From Promethearchaeota archaeon (GTDB lineage: Archaea > Asgardarchaeota > Lokiarchaeia > Sigyniarchaeales > SOKP01): a stretch of DNA of 6,943 bases. Shown in pieces: positions 1 through 6,502 of the stretch. The stretch is taken from assembly GCA_030606095.1 (NCBI GenBank), contig JAUWHC010000135.1, positions 1-6,943 of the forward strand, given 5' to 3'. The notes under the pieces were generated by a model that saw only the letters and a program-made list of their open reading frames with translations, was not told the origin of the DNA and made no database searches. Positions within the stretch are counted from its first letter, which is position 1; the number at the start of each line of letters is the position of its first letter. Both the position numbers and the translations under genes were made by a program.

Positions 1-1043
1 CAAATGCGAATGTGGATGAATTAACACAACTTAAAGGTATTGGAAAGGCTACTGCTGAAAAATTCGTAAGTAGCGCAAAAGATTTGTTAGGTGACTCAAA
101 TAAGGCTACCTCAGATGGTAGTACAGTAGATGGCGATAAAGACTCCGCAGAAGTGGAAGCAGATGCAGATGCAGAGGAAGAAAAAAGAATTCAAGAAGAA
201 GCTAAGAAATTAGAAGAAAAGAAAAAGAGATTACAGGGAAAAAAAGTTGAAGAAGGTGATTTTGTACTCTTAAAAATGACAGCACGAACCCAAAAAGGTA
301 AAATTTTTAGAGTTTCTACCGAGGACGACGCAAGAAAAGCCGGGATTTACGACGAAGAAAAAGCTAAACAAGGGCATTACACTCCTGAATTCATTATTGT
401 TGGAAAACCAGGATTCTTAAACGAGGGATTAACTGACACAATTAAAGAAATGAATTATTTTGAAAAAAAATCTGTAAGAATACCCCCTACTAAAGCATTT
501 GGTAAAAGAGAACCTCAAAAAATCGAAAGAATTGGCATCGCTAAATATAGAAAATTAAATGAAGGCAAGAACCCCGAATATGGTCAAGATTTTACCAATA
601 AAAAAGGTCAAAGAGGTGTAGTTTCTAACATTATGCAAGGAAAAGTTATTATCGACTACAACCATCCTTTGGCAGGTCAATCAATAGACTACAACTTAGA
701 GATTATTGACGAAATCGAAGGATTTAACGAAAAGATTGAATATTTCATGATTTCAAAGGGTATTCCTAAAGAGAGTGCTGCTGAATTTATTATAAATCAC
801 GCGGAGGATAAAACTCTAGAAATTACAGTCCCTAAAATGTTTCTGTTCCAAAATCTCACTTACTTAAAATTTGGTCTTGCCATGGACCTTCAGACTAATA
901 TGAGCGAAGAAATAGAGGATGTAAAATTTATTGAAATCTACGAAAAAATGCCAATTCCCGCTGCAACACCCGCTGAATCTGTTATGGAAAAGGTAGAAGC
1001 TTACAATAAAGAACACGATAATGATACAGAAGAAAATAAATAA
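1..1043 (+). CDS. FKBP-type peptidyl-prolyl cis-trans isomerase with N-terminal helix-hairpin-helix (5'-partial)
   Basis: Likely a cytoplasmic prolyl isomerase and folding chaperone of the long archaeal FKBP class. Numbering from the GTG at 12: a helix-hairpin-helix (about 4-26, core LKGIGKATAEKF), an acidic Glu/Lys linker that looks like coiled coil (about 45-78), then the FKBP domain (about 79-235). The FKBP domain shows PGFLNEGL, the PPTKAFGKREPQ flap entry, a lysine-rich insert-in-flap segment and the family-typical IDYNHPLAGQSIDYNLEI. A further alpha/beta domain (about 238-315) and an acidic tail follow, as in long archaeal FKBPs. No signal peptide is visible in the part present. The frame stays open to the left edge (Asn-Ala-Asn before the GTG) and has no in-frame ATG there, so the true start is probably upstream; GTG at 12 is the fallback. 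The HhH motif is normally a non-specific nucleic-acid-binding element and is unusual on an FKBP. The family call is sure; the HhH function is inferred. Confidence 0.93.
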   Translation, partial: NANVDELTQLKGIGKATAEKFVSSAKDLLGDSNKATSDGSTVDGDKDSAEVEADADAEEEKRIQEEAKKLEEKKKRLQGKKVEEGDFVLLKMTARTQKGKIFRVSTEDDARKAGIYDEEKAKQGHYTPEFIIVGKPGFLNEGLTDTIKEMNYFEKKSVRIPPTKAFGKREPQKIERIGIAKYRKLNEGKNPEYGQDFTNKKGQRGVVSNIMQGKVIIDYNHPLAGQSIDYNLEIIDEIEGFNEKIEYFMISKGIPKESAAEFIINHAEDKTLEITVPKMFLFQNLTYLKFGLAMDLQTNMSEEIEDVKFIEIYEKMPIPAATPAESVMEKVEAYNKEHDNDTEENK

Positions 1044-1054
1044 TTGTTAATTAC

Positions 1055-2041
1055 CTATAAAAATTTAATTTTAGATATCAATTCTTCCTTTTTCTTATCC
1101 CTTTCATTAAGATATTCAATCTTTTTCTTTTGGTATTCTGCTCGCTTTTTTTGGAATTCAAGCCTTCTCTTTAACGATTTTTTCTTTCTATATCTTTTTT
1201 TTAGATACTTTTTTTTAGCCTTCTTGTATTCCCTTTTTATTTTGTTATATTCCTTTTTCTTTTTTTTATACGATTCATACTTTTTCTTGATTTCTGTCCT
1301 GTCTTTTATGCCTATATCGTTTAATTGCTGTTTAAACTTTTCGAAAGATTCGAATTTTATAACGATTATTCCTAATTCACGCGCAGGAATGAGATTACTT
1401 ATTTTATCGTCAATGAAAATACATCTTTTTGGTTTGGAACCTAATTTTTTTAATACATATATGTATTTATCCATATCGGGTTTAATTAATCCAATTTCGT
1501 TCGATAAAAACACGTTATCAAAATTATCGTAAAAACCCCTTAATTCATTTGATTTCGCATGAATGTCATAAGTATTTGACAAAAGACTTACAGTATACCC
1601 CGCTAAATGTAGACGCTCGACAATCTCTGCCATATCAGACGATATGTGGGTAACTTGAGTATAAAGGTTAAACCAAAGCTCCAAGTAATACTCGACATTA
1701 ACTTTTTTTGGCGGTAACGCTTCATTTTTTTTTTGGAAGGGGATATAATATGTCTCAAATATTGATTCTAAAAATGTTCTAGCAGAAATCCTTCCAGACG
1801 ATAACCTTCGTCTTAATTTTTTGAGATATGGATCAATTTCTTTTGATGGAATTTTAATATTTAGATCATGCTCAATAAAAGCAAATAAATTATTTAATAC
1901 AAATGTCTTTTCTATTAAAACGCCTCCAAAATCAAAAAGAAAGTGTTTAATCTCGTAAAGTTTAACCTTTTGTTTTTTGAATATTGAAGATTTCGCGTAG
2001 TCATATTCGTCTGAACCAGGAGAAATGTTAGCTGAATTCAT
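1055..2041 (-). CDS. HAD-superfamily hydrolase with long Lys/Tyr-rich C-terminal coiled tail
   Basis: A HAD subfamily IA hydrolase, probably a cytoplasmic phosphatase; the substrate cannot be read from sequence. All HAD motifs are present: nucleophile Asp37 in FDFGGVL, motif II Ser155-Asn-Thr, motif III Lys187 in GLIKPD, and motif IV Asp211-Asp212 in CIFIDDKISN, with a helical cap between motifs I and II. Gly39 replaces the usual second Asp of motif I, as in known YihX-like members, so activity is not excluded. A normal HAD-IA protein would end near residue 245. Here about 80 more residues follow, very basic (31 Lys and 7 Arg in the last 78) with Tyr or Phe at heptad spacing. The ATG has no clear Shine-Dalgarno, but no other start codon lies close to the HAD core, which leaves a 30-residue N-terminal extension. 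It is the last gene of a three-gene run, 38 bases after the preceding ATP-grasp gene, and converges on the FKBP gene. Confidence 0.9.
   Translation of the reverse strand: MNSANISPGSDEYDYAKSSIFKKQKVKLYEIKHFLFDFGGVLIEKTFVLNNLFAFIEHDLNIKIPSKEIDPYLKKLRRRLSSGRISARTFLESIFETYYIPFQKKNEALPPKKVNVEYYLELWFNLYTQVTHISSDMAEIVERLHLAGYTVSLLSNTYDIHAKSNELRGFYDNFDNVFLSNEIGLIKPDMDKYIYVLKKLGSKPKRCIFIDDKISNLIPARELGIIVIKFESFEKFKQQLNDIGIKDRTEIKKKYESYKKKKKEYNKIKREYKKAKKKYLKKRYRKKKSLKRRLEFQKKRAEYQKKKIEYLNERDKKKEELISKIKFL
1086..1267 (+). terminator. T-rich tracts downstream of the FKBP gene, inside the convergent HAD gene
   Basis: Starting about 40 bases after the FKBP stop, the + strand carries repeated T runs, including 7 T at 1146-1152 and 8 T at 1195-1202, 1209-1216 and 1260-1267. 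Archaeal polymerases terminate at oligo-T in the RNA-like strand, so transcripts from the FKBP gene could end here. The same bases are the AAA/AAG lysine codons of the HAD protein's tail, so the T-richness may be only a by-product of coding. Confidence 0.35.
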
Positions 2042-2079
2042 TTTTAATGTATAAATTCTATAACTCTTTTTGTAAACTT

Positions 2080-2871
2080 TTACTCCGTTTTATTTTTTAT
2101 TTGTTGATATTTATCCAAAATTAAATTACATACTTTCGAAACGGGATCAGTATTATGTTTCCAATTTGAAAATTCAGGAAATGTTCCCGCATCTACAACG
2201 TATAATTTATCAGTATCGTTATCTCTTACAAGATCTAGGTGACCAAATAAGAGATTATACTTTTTCTTCCATTTCATTATATATTCTTCCATCTCACTAT
2301 TAGAATGAATTAATTTTACCTTGTCGTGTTCGTTTGCCAAAGGTTTTTTTTCACAGATACAGATCTCATTGTCTATAAAGTATACTAAGTAGTGAGTACC
2401 TTCAATAAACTTTTCTAAATAAAGACTCTTTTCGTCAATATCATTAAAATCGTGAAAAGAATTGATAATTTTCACCCCCTTACTTCCAGAGCCAAAAATT
2501 GGTTTTGAAATAAGTGGTAAATCATTTTTTTTTAATTGACTTTTCAAAGTATCAATAGTTCCCATAAAAACATTTGGAAGCAAGAGATTAGTGTTTTTAA
2601 TCGAAAAATAGGATTCAATTCGATTTTTATGTCGATAACTAATACCTGTGCTTGGGATAACGGGAACATTATTCGCTTCTAAAAAATAACCCGCATAGAG
2701 ATAAAATAGTTGCTTAGATTTTAATACGTAAAAATCGTTTACTAAGAGAGCATCATTAACGCATAGATTGTCAGCAGTATATATATCCACTTCATGTCCT
2801 TTTTTTTCTAAGTAAAGCTTGATTTTACCTGTGAAATTTCCTGTTCTTTTTGATAGTATTCCAATTTTCAT
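2080..2871 (-). CDS. ATP-grasp domain protein, RimK/ITPK-like, with altered metal-site motif
   Basis: An ATP-grasp enzyme, expected to use ATP either to join a carboxylate to an amine or to phosphorylate a hydroxyl; the substrate is unknown. The N-terminal pre-ATP-grasp Rossmann-like part begins MKIGILSKR, with a Lys51 segment (YVLKSK) where ITPK1 has HKLTD. The central lobe has ISKPIFGSGSKGV (Lys123; Gly-rich loop 127-132) for ATP phosphates, then YLEKFIEG (Glu153) as the adenine hinge. The C-terminal metal site is HLDLVRD (Asp213) followed by VVDAGTFPEF (Asp227). The Asn expected two residues after that Asp is Gly229, so one magnesium ligand of the usual D-x-N appears to be lost. At 263 residues it is short but complete. 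It starts 14 bases after the stop of the upstream paralog, without a clear ribosome binding site, and is probably co-transcribed with it and with the HAD gene. Fold is confident; function is not. Confidence 0.86.
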   Translation of the reverse strand: MKIGILSKRTGNFTGKIKLYLEKKGHEVDIYTADNLCVNDALLVNDFYVLKSKQLFYLYAGYFLEANNVPVIPSTGISYRHKNRIESYFSIKNTNLLLPNVFMGTIDTLKSQLKKNDLPLISKPIFGSGSKGVKIINSFHDFNDIDEKSLYLEKFIEGTHYLVYFIDNEICICEKKPLANEHDKVKLIHSNSEMEEYIMKWKKKYNLLFGHLDLVRDNDTDKLYVVDAGTFPEFSNWKHNTDPVSKVCNLILDKYQQIKNKTE

Positions 2872-2885
2872 TTTAATTGTTAAAC

Positions 2886-3704
2886 TTAATTTTTAGCTTG
2901 TTTAATTAAATAATCTCCAACAATTTTTGGACCATTTTTTATGTAGTTAAAATTGGGCGACGAATTTATGTCTGTTAGGAAGAATTCACCTTCTTTTGAT
3001 CTTAGAAAATCTAAAGAACTTATTTTTAATCCTGTTGTTTTTAAAGCTTTTAAGGTAATTTCTTTTAGCTCAGGAATTTTATCAATCTTTCGTCTAGTCT
3101 TCATCTTATCGGGATTTACTAATATCGGTAGTTGTTTGTAATAAAACAGATCATCACCAATGCAATATACTTTATATTCCCATTTACTTTTAATATATTC
3201 TTGGTAATAGAGATAAGTATATTTTGCTTTCTCACCGTTTACTTCGTCTAATGCCCTTTGATCGGAAATATTTAAGTATCCATTAATTCTTTGAATTTGG
3301 GGGCTAAAAGCATAATTCTTTTGATCTATGATATTTTTTATAATATAATCATTAAAAGGTGGAAGAATTCCTTTAGCATTCAAAGTAAAATTAGGGACTC
3401 GTATTCCTGATTGTCTTAGCAAAGTACTATTTAAAAATCTATTAATTGCTAACCATATTCCTCTTGATGAATTAATTACAGGAATATCTGTTTCTTTTTC
3501 AATCAACTTTATTAGATTTAATATTAAATCACCTTTAGCCTTGACAAAAAAGATATCCTCATTAAAATCAAAGTTAGAATAATCTATTAGATAATCTTCT
3601 TCGACATAGAGATTAATTTTAGCTTTACTTTGCATATATTTTATGAATTCTAATGCTTTTTTTTGCAAATGGTACTTATCGATAATAATACCAATTTTTA
3701 TCAA
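2886..3704 (-). CDS. ATP-grasp domain protein with TTG start and no glycine-rich loop
   Basis: A second ATP-grasp protein, first gene of the three-gene minus-strand run. The pre-ATP-grasp segment IKIGIIIDKY aligns with the start of its downstream neighbour, and FFVKAKGD (Lys55) matches the HKLTD position of ITPK1. A spacer segment typical of RimK-like proteins follows (IPVINSSRGIWLAINRF, then SGIRVPNF). The ATP lobe is weak: YIIKNIIDQKNYAF offers Lys123, but no Gly-rich loop follows it. The hinge YYQEYIKS (Glu169), the ITPK-like EYKVYCIGDD (Lys178) and the metal site LDFL (Asp232) plus TDINSSPNF (Asp245, Asn247) are intact. The only start before the Rossmann-like segment is TTG, supported by an AAAGGT seven bases upstream; the next Met is residue 24. 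Its defects complement those of the downstream paralog. It may be a ligase, a kinase or a regulatory partner; this is not resolved. Confidence 0.86.
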   Translation of the reverse strand: MIKIGIIIDKYHLQKKALEFIKYMQSKAKINLYVEEDYLIDYSNFDFNEDIFFVKAKGDLILNLIKLIEKETDIPVINSSRGIWLAINRFLNSTLLRQSGIRVPNFTLNAKGILPPFNDYIIKNIIDQKNYAFSPQIQRINGYLNISDQRALDEVNGEKAKYTYLYYQEYIKSKWEYKVYCIGDDLFYYKQLPILVNPDKMKTRRKIDKIPELKEITLKALKTTGLKISSLDFLRSKEGEFFLTDINSSPNFNYIKNGPKIVGDYLIKQAKN

Positions 3705-3711
3705 AAAATTA

Positions 3712-3717
3712 ACCTTT
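3712..3717 (-). promoter_or_regulatory. Shine-Dalgarno-like AAAGGT supporting a TTG start
   Basis: On the minus strand AAAGGT sits 7 bases before the TTG at 3704, a partial match to GGAGGTGA. An in-frame TAA at 3717-3719 overlaps it, so no start further upstream is possible in this frame. Together with conservation of the N-terminal Rossmann-like segment this fixes the start of the ATP-grasp gene. Confidence 0.55.
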
Positions 3718-3776
3718 TAATTCAATTATTTTAAAATCTAAAAAGATATTTTGCTAACAAACTAATAAAATTCATA

Positions 3777-3787
3777 CTTTTATAATA
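3777..3787 (-). promoter_or_regulatory. Possible TATA box for the ATP-grasp/ATP-grasp/HAD operon
   Basis: The minus strand reads ATTATAAAAG here, about 75 bases before the TTG start. It is the best TATA-like candidate in the 161-base gap between the MFS gene and this cluster. The whole gap is very AT-rich, so chance matches are likely and the call is weak. Confidence 0.3.
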
Positions 3788-3836
3788 TATTGAATTTTTC
3801 TTTAATTTATTATTATAATCTAATTCTTCATTAGCG

Positions 3837-3852
3837 AAAAAAAAAAAAAAAA
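3837..3852 (-). terminator. T16 terminator of the MFS gene
   Basis: Sixteen consecutive A on the + strand give T16 in the MFS transcript direction, starting 13 bases after the TAA stop. There is no strong stem before it, which fits archaeal intrinsic termination by oligo-T alone. It separates the MFS transcript from the downstream ATP-grasp cluster and suggests that cluster has its own promoter. Confidence 0.7.
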
Positions 3853-3865
3853 TTTATTTAATAAT

Positions 3866-5125
3866 TTATCTTTCTTCTTGAATTTCTTCCAGAGTTTTAC
3901 CTTTAGTTTCATATGGTTTTACGAATAGGGAAAATATTGGAATGATCATAAGCAATCCAGCTACAATCCAAAATCCACCCATATCTGGGAATGCGATTAA
4001 TAAGGTATATGCAAGTAAAGGGCCTAGAACATATGAAAGACGTGCTGCTGTAGCAGTAATACCTGTACAAGTGCTCCTAATATGAGTAGGGAAGATTTCA
4101 TTGAAATATACCATAATATATCCTAAAACCATAGGCATAAATAAATATATCATCCAAAAGAAGATTGGTAATGTAGTAATTCCTAAAAATACAAAACCAA
4201 TAATAGATCCCCCACATCCAACTACTAGTGTTATGTTTCTTCCTAATTTATCCATTAATATCCCTCCTAATAATGCACCGACCATTGTAAGTAATCCGCC
4301 AATCGTTAAAATAGATCTATATCCTTCAGGAGTTAATCCAATGACATCCATATAGTAATAACCCCCCCATGTTGTGCCAATCTTAAATGAAACAGTCCAC
4401 ACACCATAAACTAACGAAGCAATTAAGATATATTTTAAATCTTTTCTTTTTAATGATTTAAATGCGGTCTTTATTTTTAGAAATTCATGGTCCCTCTCTT
4501 CATGGGCCTCAACCCATATCTGTGTTTCCTTCATAAAGTACCATAGTATTAAAACAAAAAGCATTAAAAAAAACATTACACCGTAAGTCCATCGCCATCC
4601 AAAATTTTCAGCAATAGGAACTCCCACAAATGCAAATATCGGAATTAAACCGATAAGAAAAGTAATTCCTCCATAAAGTCCACGTTTCTTTGGTTGTGAT
4701 TCCTCGACAATAGGCAGTTCCCACATATTCGAAAGTGTCGCTGTTATGATAATTGCGTATAATATCATAAATAAGTGAAAAGTAAAGGCCGTTATTCCAA
4801 TTAAGAGTGCAGGAACACCCAATACAAGAACTAATAAAAGAATTCCCTTTTTTCTACCGAAAGCGTCTGAAATCCAAGCAATAAAAAAAACAGCAAATGT
4901 GATAATTCCGTAGATTCCTTGCCAAAAAGCAAAAGTTTCTGCGGTTATACCAAAATCTGCGATTAAATAAGGTACTGCGACCGATTCAATTTGAGATAGA
5001 TAATTATCCATTAATCCTACTAATCCCATTAATACTACAAGCTGTAGCATATATCCTTTTGATCTACCAGATAATTTCTCTGCTTTTTCATCCTTATCTT
5101 TAGCTAAGGCATCCAATTTCGACAT
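3866..5125 (-). CDS. MFS permease, sugar-porter-like
   Basis: A secondary transporter in the cytoplasmic membrane, major facilitator superfamily, probably importing a small polar solute by proton or sodium symport. At 419 residues it has about 12 hydrophobic helices (roughly 26-46, 65-84, 94-112, 114-133, 150-170, 177-197, 231-250, 271-290, 298-316, 319-340, 352-378, 384-402), with a charged cytoplasmic loop near 198-230. Family motifs are clear: SDAFGRKKG (loop 2-3, Asp87/Gly90/Arg91), PIVEESQPKKRG after helix 4, the half-repeat MDKLGRN (loop 8-9), NEIFPTHIRST after helix 10, and the terminal PYETKGKTLEEI, which resembles the PETKG-type tail motif of sugar porters. Sugar porters include hexose and inositol carriers, but substrate cannot be decided here; aromatic-acid or metabolite carriers share several motifs. 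The ATG follows a weak GAGATGA about 9 bases upstream. The gene is divergent from the ITPK1-like ATP-grasp gene and ends in a T16 terminator. Confidence 0.95.
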   Translation of the reverse strand: MSKLDALAKDKDEKAEKLSGRSKGYMLQLVVLMGLVGLMDNYLSQIESVAVPYLIADFGITAETFAFWQGIYGIITFAVFFIAWISDAFGRKKGILLLVLVLGVPALLIGITAFTFHLFMILYAIIITATLSNMWELPIVEESQPKKRGLYGGITFLIGLIPIFAFVGVPIAENFGWRWTYGVMFFLMLFVLILWYFMKETQIWVEAHEERDHEFLKIKTAFKSLKRKDLKYILIASLVYGVWTVSFKIGTTWGGYYYMDVIGLTPEGYRSILTIGGLLTMVGALLGGILMDKLGRNITLVVGCGGSIIGFVFLGITTLPIFFWMIYLFMPMVLGYIMVYFNEIFPTHIRSTCTGITATAARLSYVLGPLLAYTLLIAFPDMGGFWIVAGLLMIIPIFSLFVKPYETKGKTLEEIQEER

Positions 5126-5210
5126 TTTATTATTTCATCTCTATTATTAATCAAAAATATTATTCTGAAATATTATTAATTAAAAAATTTTTTATTAAGT
5201 TTTTTTAAGA

Positions 5211-5220
5211 ATATATAAAT
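5211..5220 (-). promoter_or_regulatory. TATA box candidate for the MFS gene
   Basis: The minus strand reads ATTTATATAT, close to the archaeal TTTATATA consensus, 86 bases before the ATG. Initiation about 25 bases downstream would give a 5' leader of about 65 bases. Because the element is nearly palindromic it could in principle work in either direction. Confidence 0.45.
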
Positions 5221-5313
5221 TAATTTTGAGCGATATTCTTATAAGTTTTTCTGAATTGAATAAATCTCTTTATAATCAAATTTTTTTTGCTTTTGTTTTA
5301 TCGAATAAATATA

Positions 5314-5322
5314 TTTATATAA
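5314..5322 (+). promoter_or_regulatory. TATA box of the ITPK1-like ATP-grasp gene
   Basis: TTTATATAA is an excellent archaeal TATA match, 42 bases before the ATG at 5365. A start site about 25 bases downstream would leave a leader of about 20 bases, which includes a weak AGGG (5352-5355) 9 bases before the ATG. This is the strongest promoter candidate in the window. Confidence 0.6.
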
Positions 5323-5364
5323 GATGATTTGCTTTTAAGAAATCAAATTAATAGGGTTTTTTAA

Positions 5365-6297
5365 ATGGCGAATAATATAAAAAGGAAATATGTAGGAGCC
5401 ATTTGTAATAGGGATCTTGAGGTTTTAGAAAGTATCAAGAAATTCCTATTAAAAAATTACAATATTTATGTAGTTAATTTAATGAAAAATGGATCTGAAA
5501 ATTTTAATGAAAAATATTTAGAAAAAAGATTGAAAAAATACCCTATTTCCTTTTTGATTGTTAAACTTACGACCCAAAAATCTAACGAAAATATCTATAG
5601 AGTTATTAGAAATGTTTCTCCAAATATCCCAATTCTAAATTCGTTAAATTCTGTCCAAATTTGTGAGAGTAGAACAAACACTTTTGAATTAATCAAGAAT
5701 AGTTGTAAGAAAATCCAAATACCACTCACTTATTATACCAAACAAGACGCTTGGAAAGCGTGTCAGGAGGGTACTAATATTATCGTTAAGTTGAACTCAC
5801 ATAACATACCAGAGTTACCTAAAAACGATAGAATTATTGGAATTGCTAAGAACTCGAAAGAATTAGTTGAATTGATACAAAACTATAACGAGAGTGAGTT
5901 ATTTTTACAAGAGTATTTAGGTGAGCATGATATTATCTATAAGGTATATGTTATAGGTAATTGGGTTGTTTCAATTACTTCGCATAATCGCTTACAAAAA
6001 AATAAAGATTTGTCTCCGTTAGAATTAATCCATATTAGAGTTCCTGTAGACGAGAGATTTAAAAGAAGGATTATAAGATTAGGACGAAAGTTTGGAATGT
6101 CTATTTTTGGATTAGATTACATTATGACTGAAAAAGGTCCTTACATTGTAGATATAAACGACTTCCCAAGTTTTAGGAGTATACCTGAAGGAGTGAGTCT
6201 GGTTTCAGATCACATTTATAACTTAATAAATATGAGAGAAACTTACCAAATCTCTTTTAATCAAACTAGGAGAATAGGAGAAAAAATTTTGTTCTGA
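5365..6297 (+). CDS. ATP-grasp protein resembling inositol-tris/tetrakisphosphate kinase (ITPK1-like)
   Basis: An ATP-grasp enzyme whose layout follows ITPK1, a kinase that phosphorylates inositol phosphates. In order: start of a Rossmann-like segment KYVGAICNRD (8-17), FLIVKLTTQ (Lys67; ITPK1 has HKLTD), PILNSLNSVQICESRTNTFELI (89-110, split as PILNSLNSVQ and ICESRTNTFELI; like ITPK1's aspartate-proline-leucine segment before its SKSYELI), NIIVKLNSHNIPE (Lys142, His146; ITPK1 has NSHEM), FLQEYLGEHD (hinge Glu183), IYKVYVIG (Lys193; ITPK1 has LYKVFVVG), SIFGLDYI (Asp251) and IVDINDFPSFRSIPEG (Asp263, Asn265; ITPK1 has DINAFPGYEG). Metal ligands look intact, and at 310 residues the size fits. 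The comparison rests on memory of human ITPK1, not a search; a RimK-type ligase shares the same fold. It converges on the inositol-phosphate synthase gene, which supports an inositol-phosphate substrate. The ATG has a good TATA box and short leader upstream. Confidence 0.88.
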   Translation: MANNIKRKYVGAICNRDLEVLESIKKFLLKNYNIYVVNLMKNGSENFNEKYLEKRLKKYPISFLIVKLTTQKSNENIYRVIRNVSPNIPILNSLNSVQICESRTNTFELIKNSCKKIQIPLTYYTKQDAWKACQEGTNIIVKLNSHNIPELPKNDRIIGIAKNSKELVELIQNYNESELFLQEYLGEHDIIYKVYVIGNWVVSITSHNRLQKNKDLSPLELIHIRVPVDERFKRRIIRLGRKFGMSIFGLDYIMTEKGPYIVDINDFPSFRSIPEGVSLVSDHIYNLINMRETYQISFNQTRRIGEKILF

Positions 6298-6311
6298 TTA
6301 GGAATAAATTT

Positions 6312-6433
6312 CGCTATTTTTCGTTCTTATTCCTATTTCTCTTTCTTATTTTTTTGCTTTCTGTATTTTGCTTTCTGGTTTTTTTAATTCTGCGTTTTGA
6401 TTTAATCAAGTGTTGTTTTTTTATTTTTTTTTA
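6312..6433 (+). terminator. T-rich termination region of the ITPK1-like gene
   Basis: This pyrimidine-rich stretch on the + strand begins about 15 bases after the stop and has repeated T runs: 7 T at 6349-6355, 6379-6385 and 6416-6422, and 9 T at 6424-6432. Several consecutive oligo-T stretches are typical of archaeal transcript ends. Confidence 0.6.
6352..6377 (+). repeat. Short tandem repeat, 14-base period
   Basis: TTTTGCTTTCTG occurs at 6352-6363 and again, identical, at 6366-6377, separated by TA. It looks like a local duplication within the T-rich terminator tract and has no evident function. Confidence 0.7.
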
Positions 6434-6454
6434 TTGAAGTGAACTTAAAAACCC

Positions 6455-6473
6455 AAAAAAGAAGTAAAAAAAA
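6455..6473 (-). terminator. Possible oligo-T terminator for the inositol-phosphate synthase gene
   Basis: On the minus strand this gives runs of 8 T and 6 T, about 220 bases after the synthase stop codon. No equally long T run lies nearer, although a five-T run occurs about 10 bases after the stop (near 6678-6682). Next to the + strand T runs it makes a back-to-back terminator pair. Confidence 0.35.
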
Positions 6474-6502
6474 GGTTTCAACAACTAAATACCGTTGTTT
6501 GT

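Noticed and set aside
1044..1532. 162-codon open frame on the + strand, Phe/Leu/Tyr-rich
   Set aside because: It is the antisense of the HAD gene's Lys-rich tail; the hydrophobic appearance comes from complementing AAA and TAT codons, and it has no family motifs.
2953..3141. 62-codon open frame on the + strand
   Set aside because: Antisense to the upstream ATP-grasp gene, whose conserved metal-site motif lies in the same bases.
2080..3704. LysX/ArgX-type lysine or arginine biosynthesis ligases
   Set aside because: No LysW carrier protein or other lysine-pathway gene is in the window, and the specificity motifs of those ligases are not visible.
4101..4355. 84-codon open frame on the + strand
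   Set aside because: Antisense to the MFS gene, which has clear family motifs throughout.
6300..6410. About 30-codon Lys/Arg/Asn-rich open frame on the minus strand
   Set aside because: It has no start codon and simply reflects A-rich DNA opposite the T-rich terminator; the likeness to the HAD tail is compositional.
6480..6499. Six-base-pair hairpin (AACAAC / GTTGTT, 8-base loop) as an RNA element
   Set aside because: The stem is short and AU-rich with no second stem or conserved motif, so it is expected by chance.
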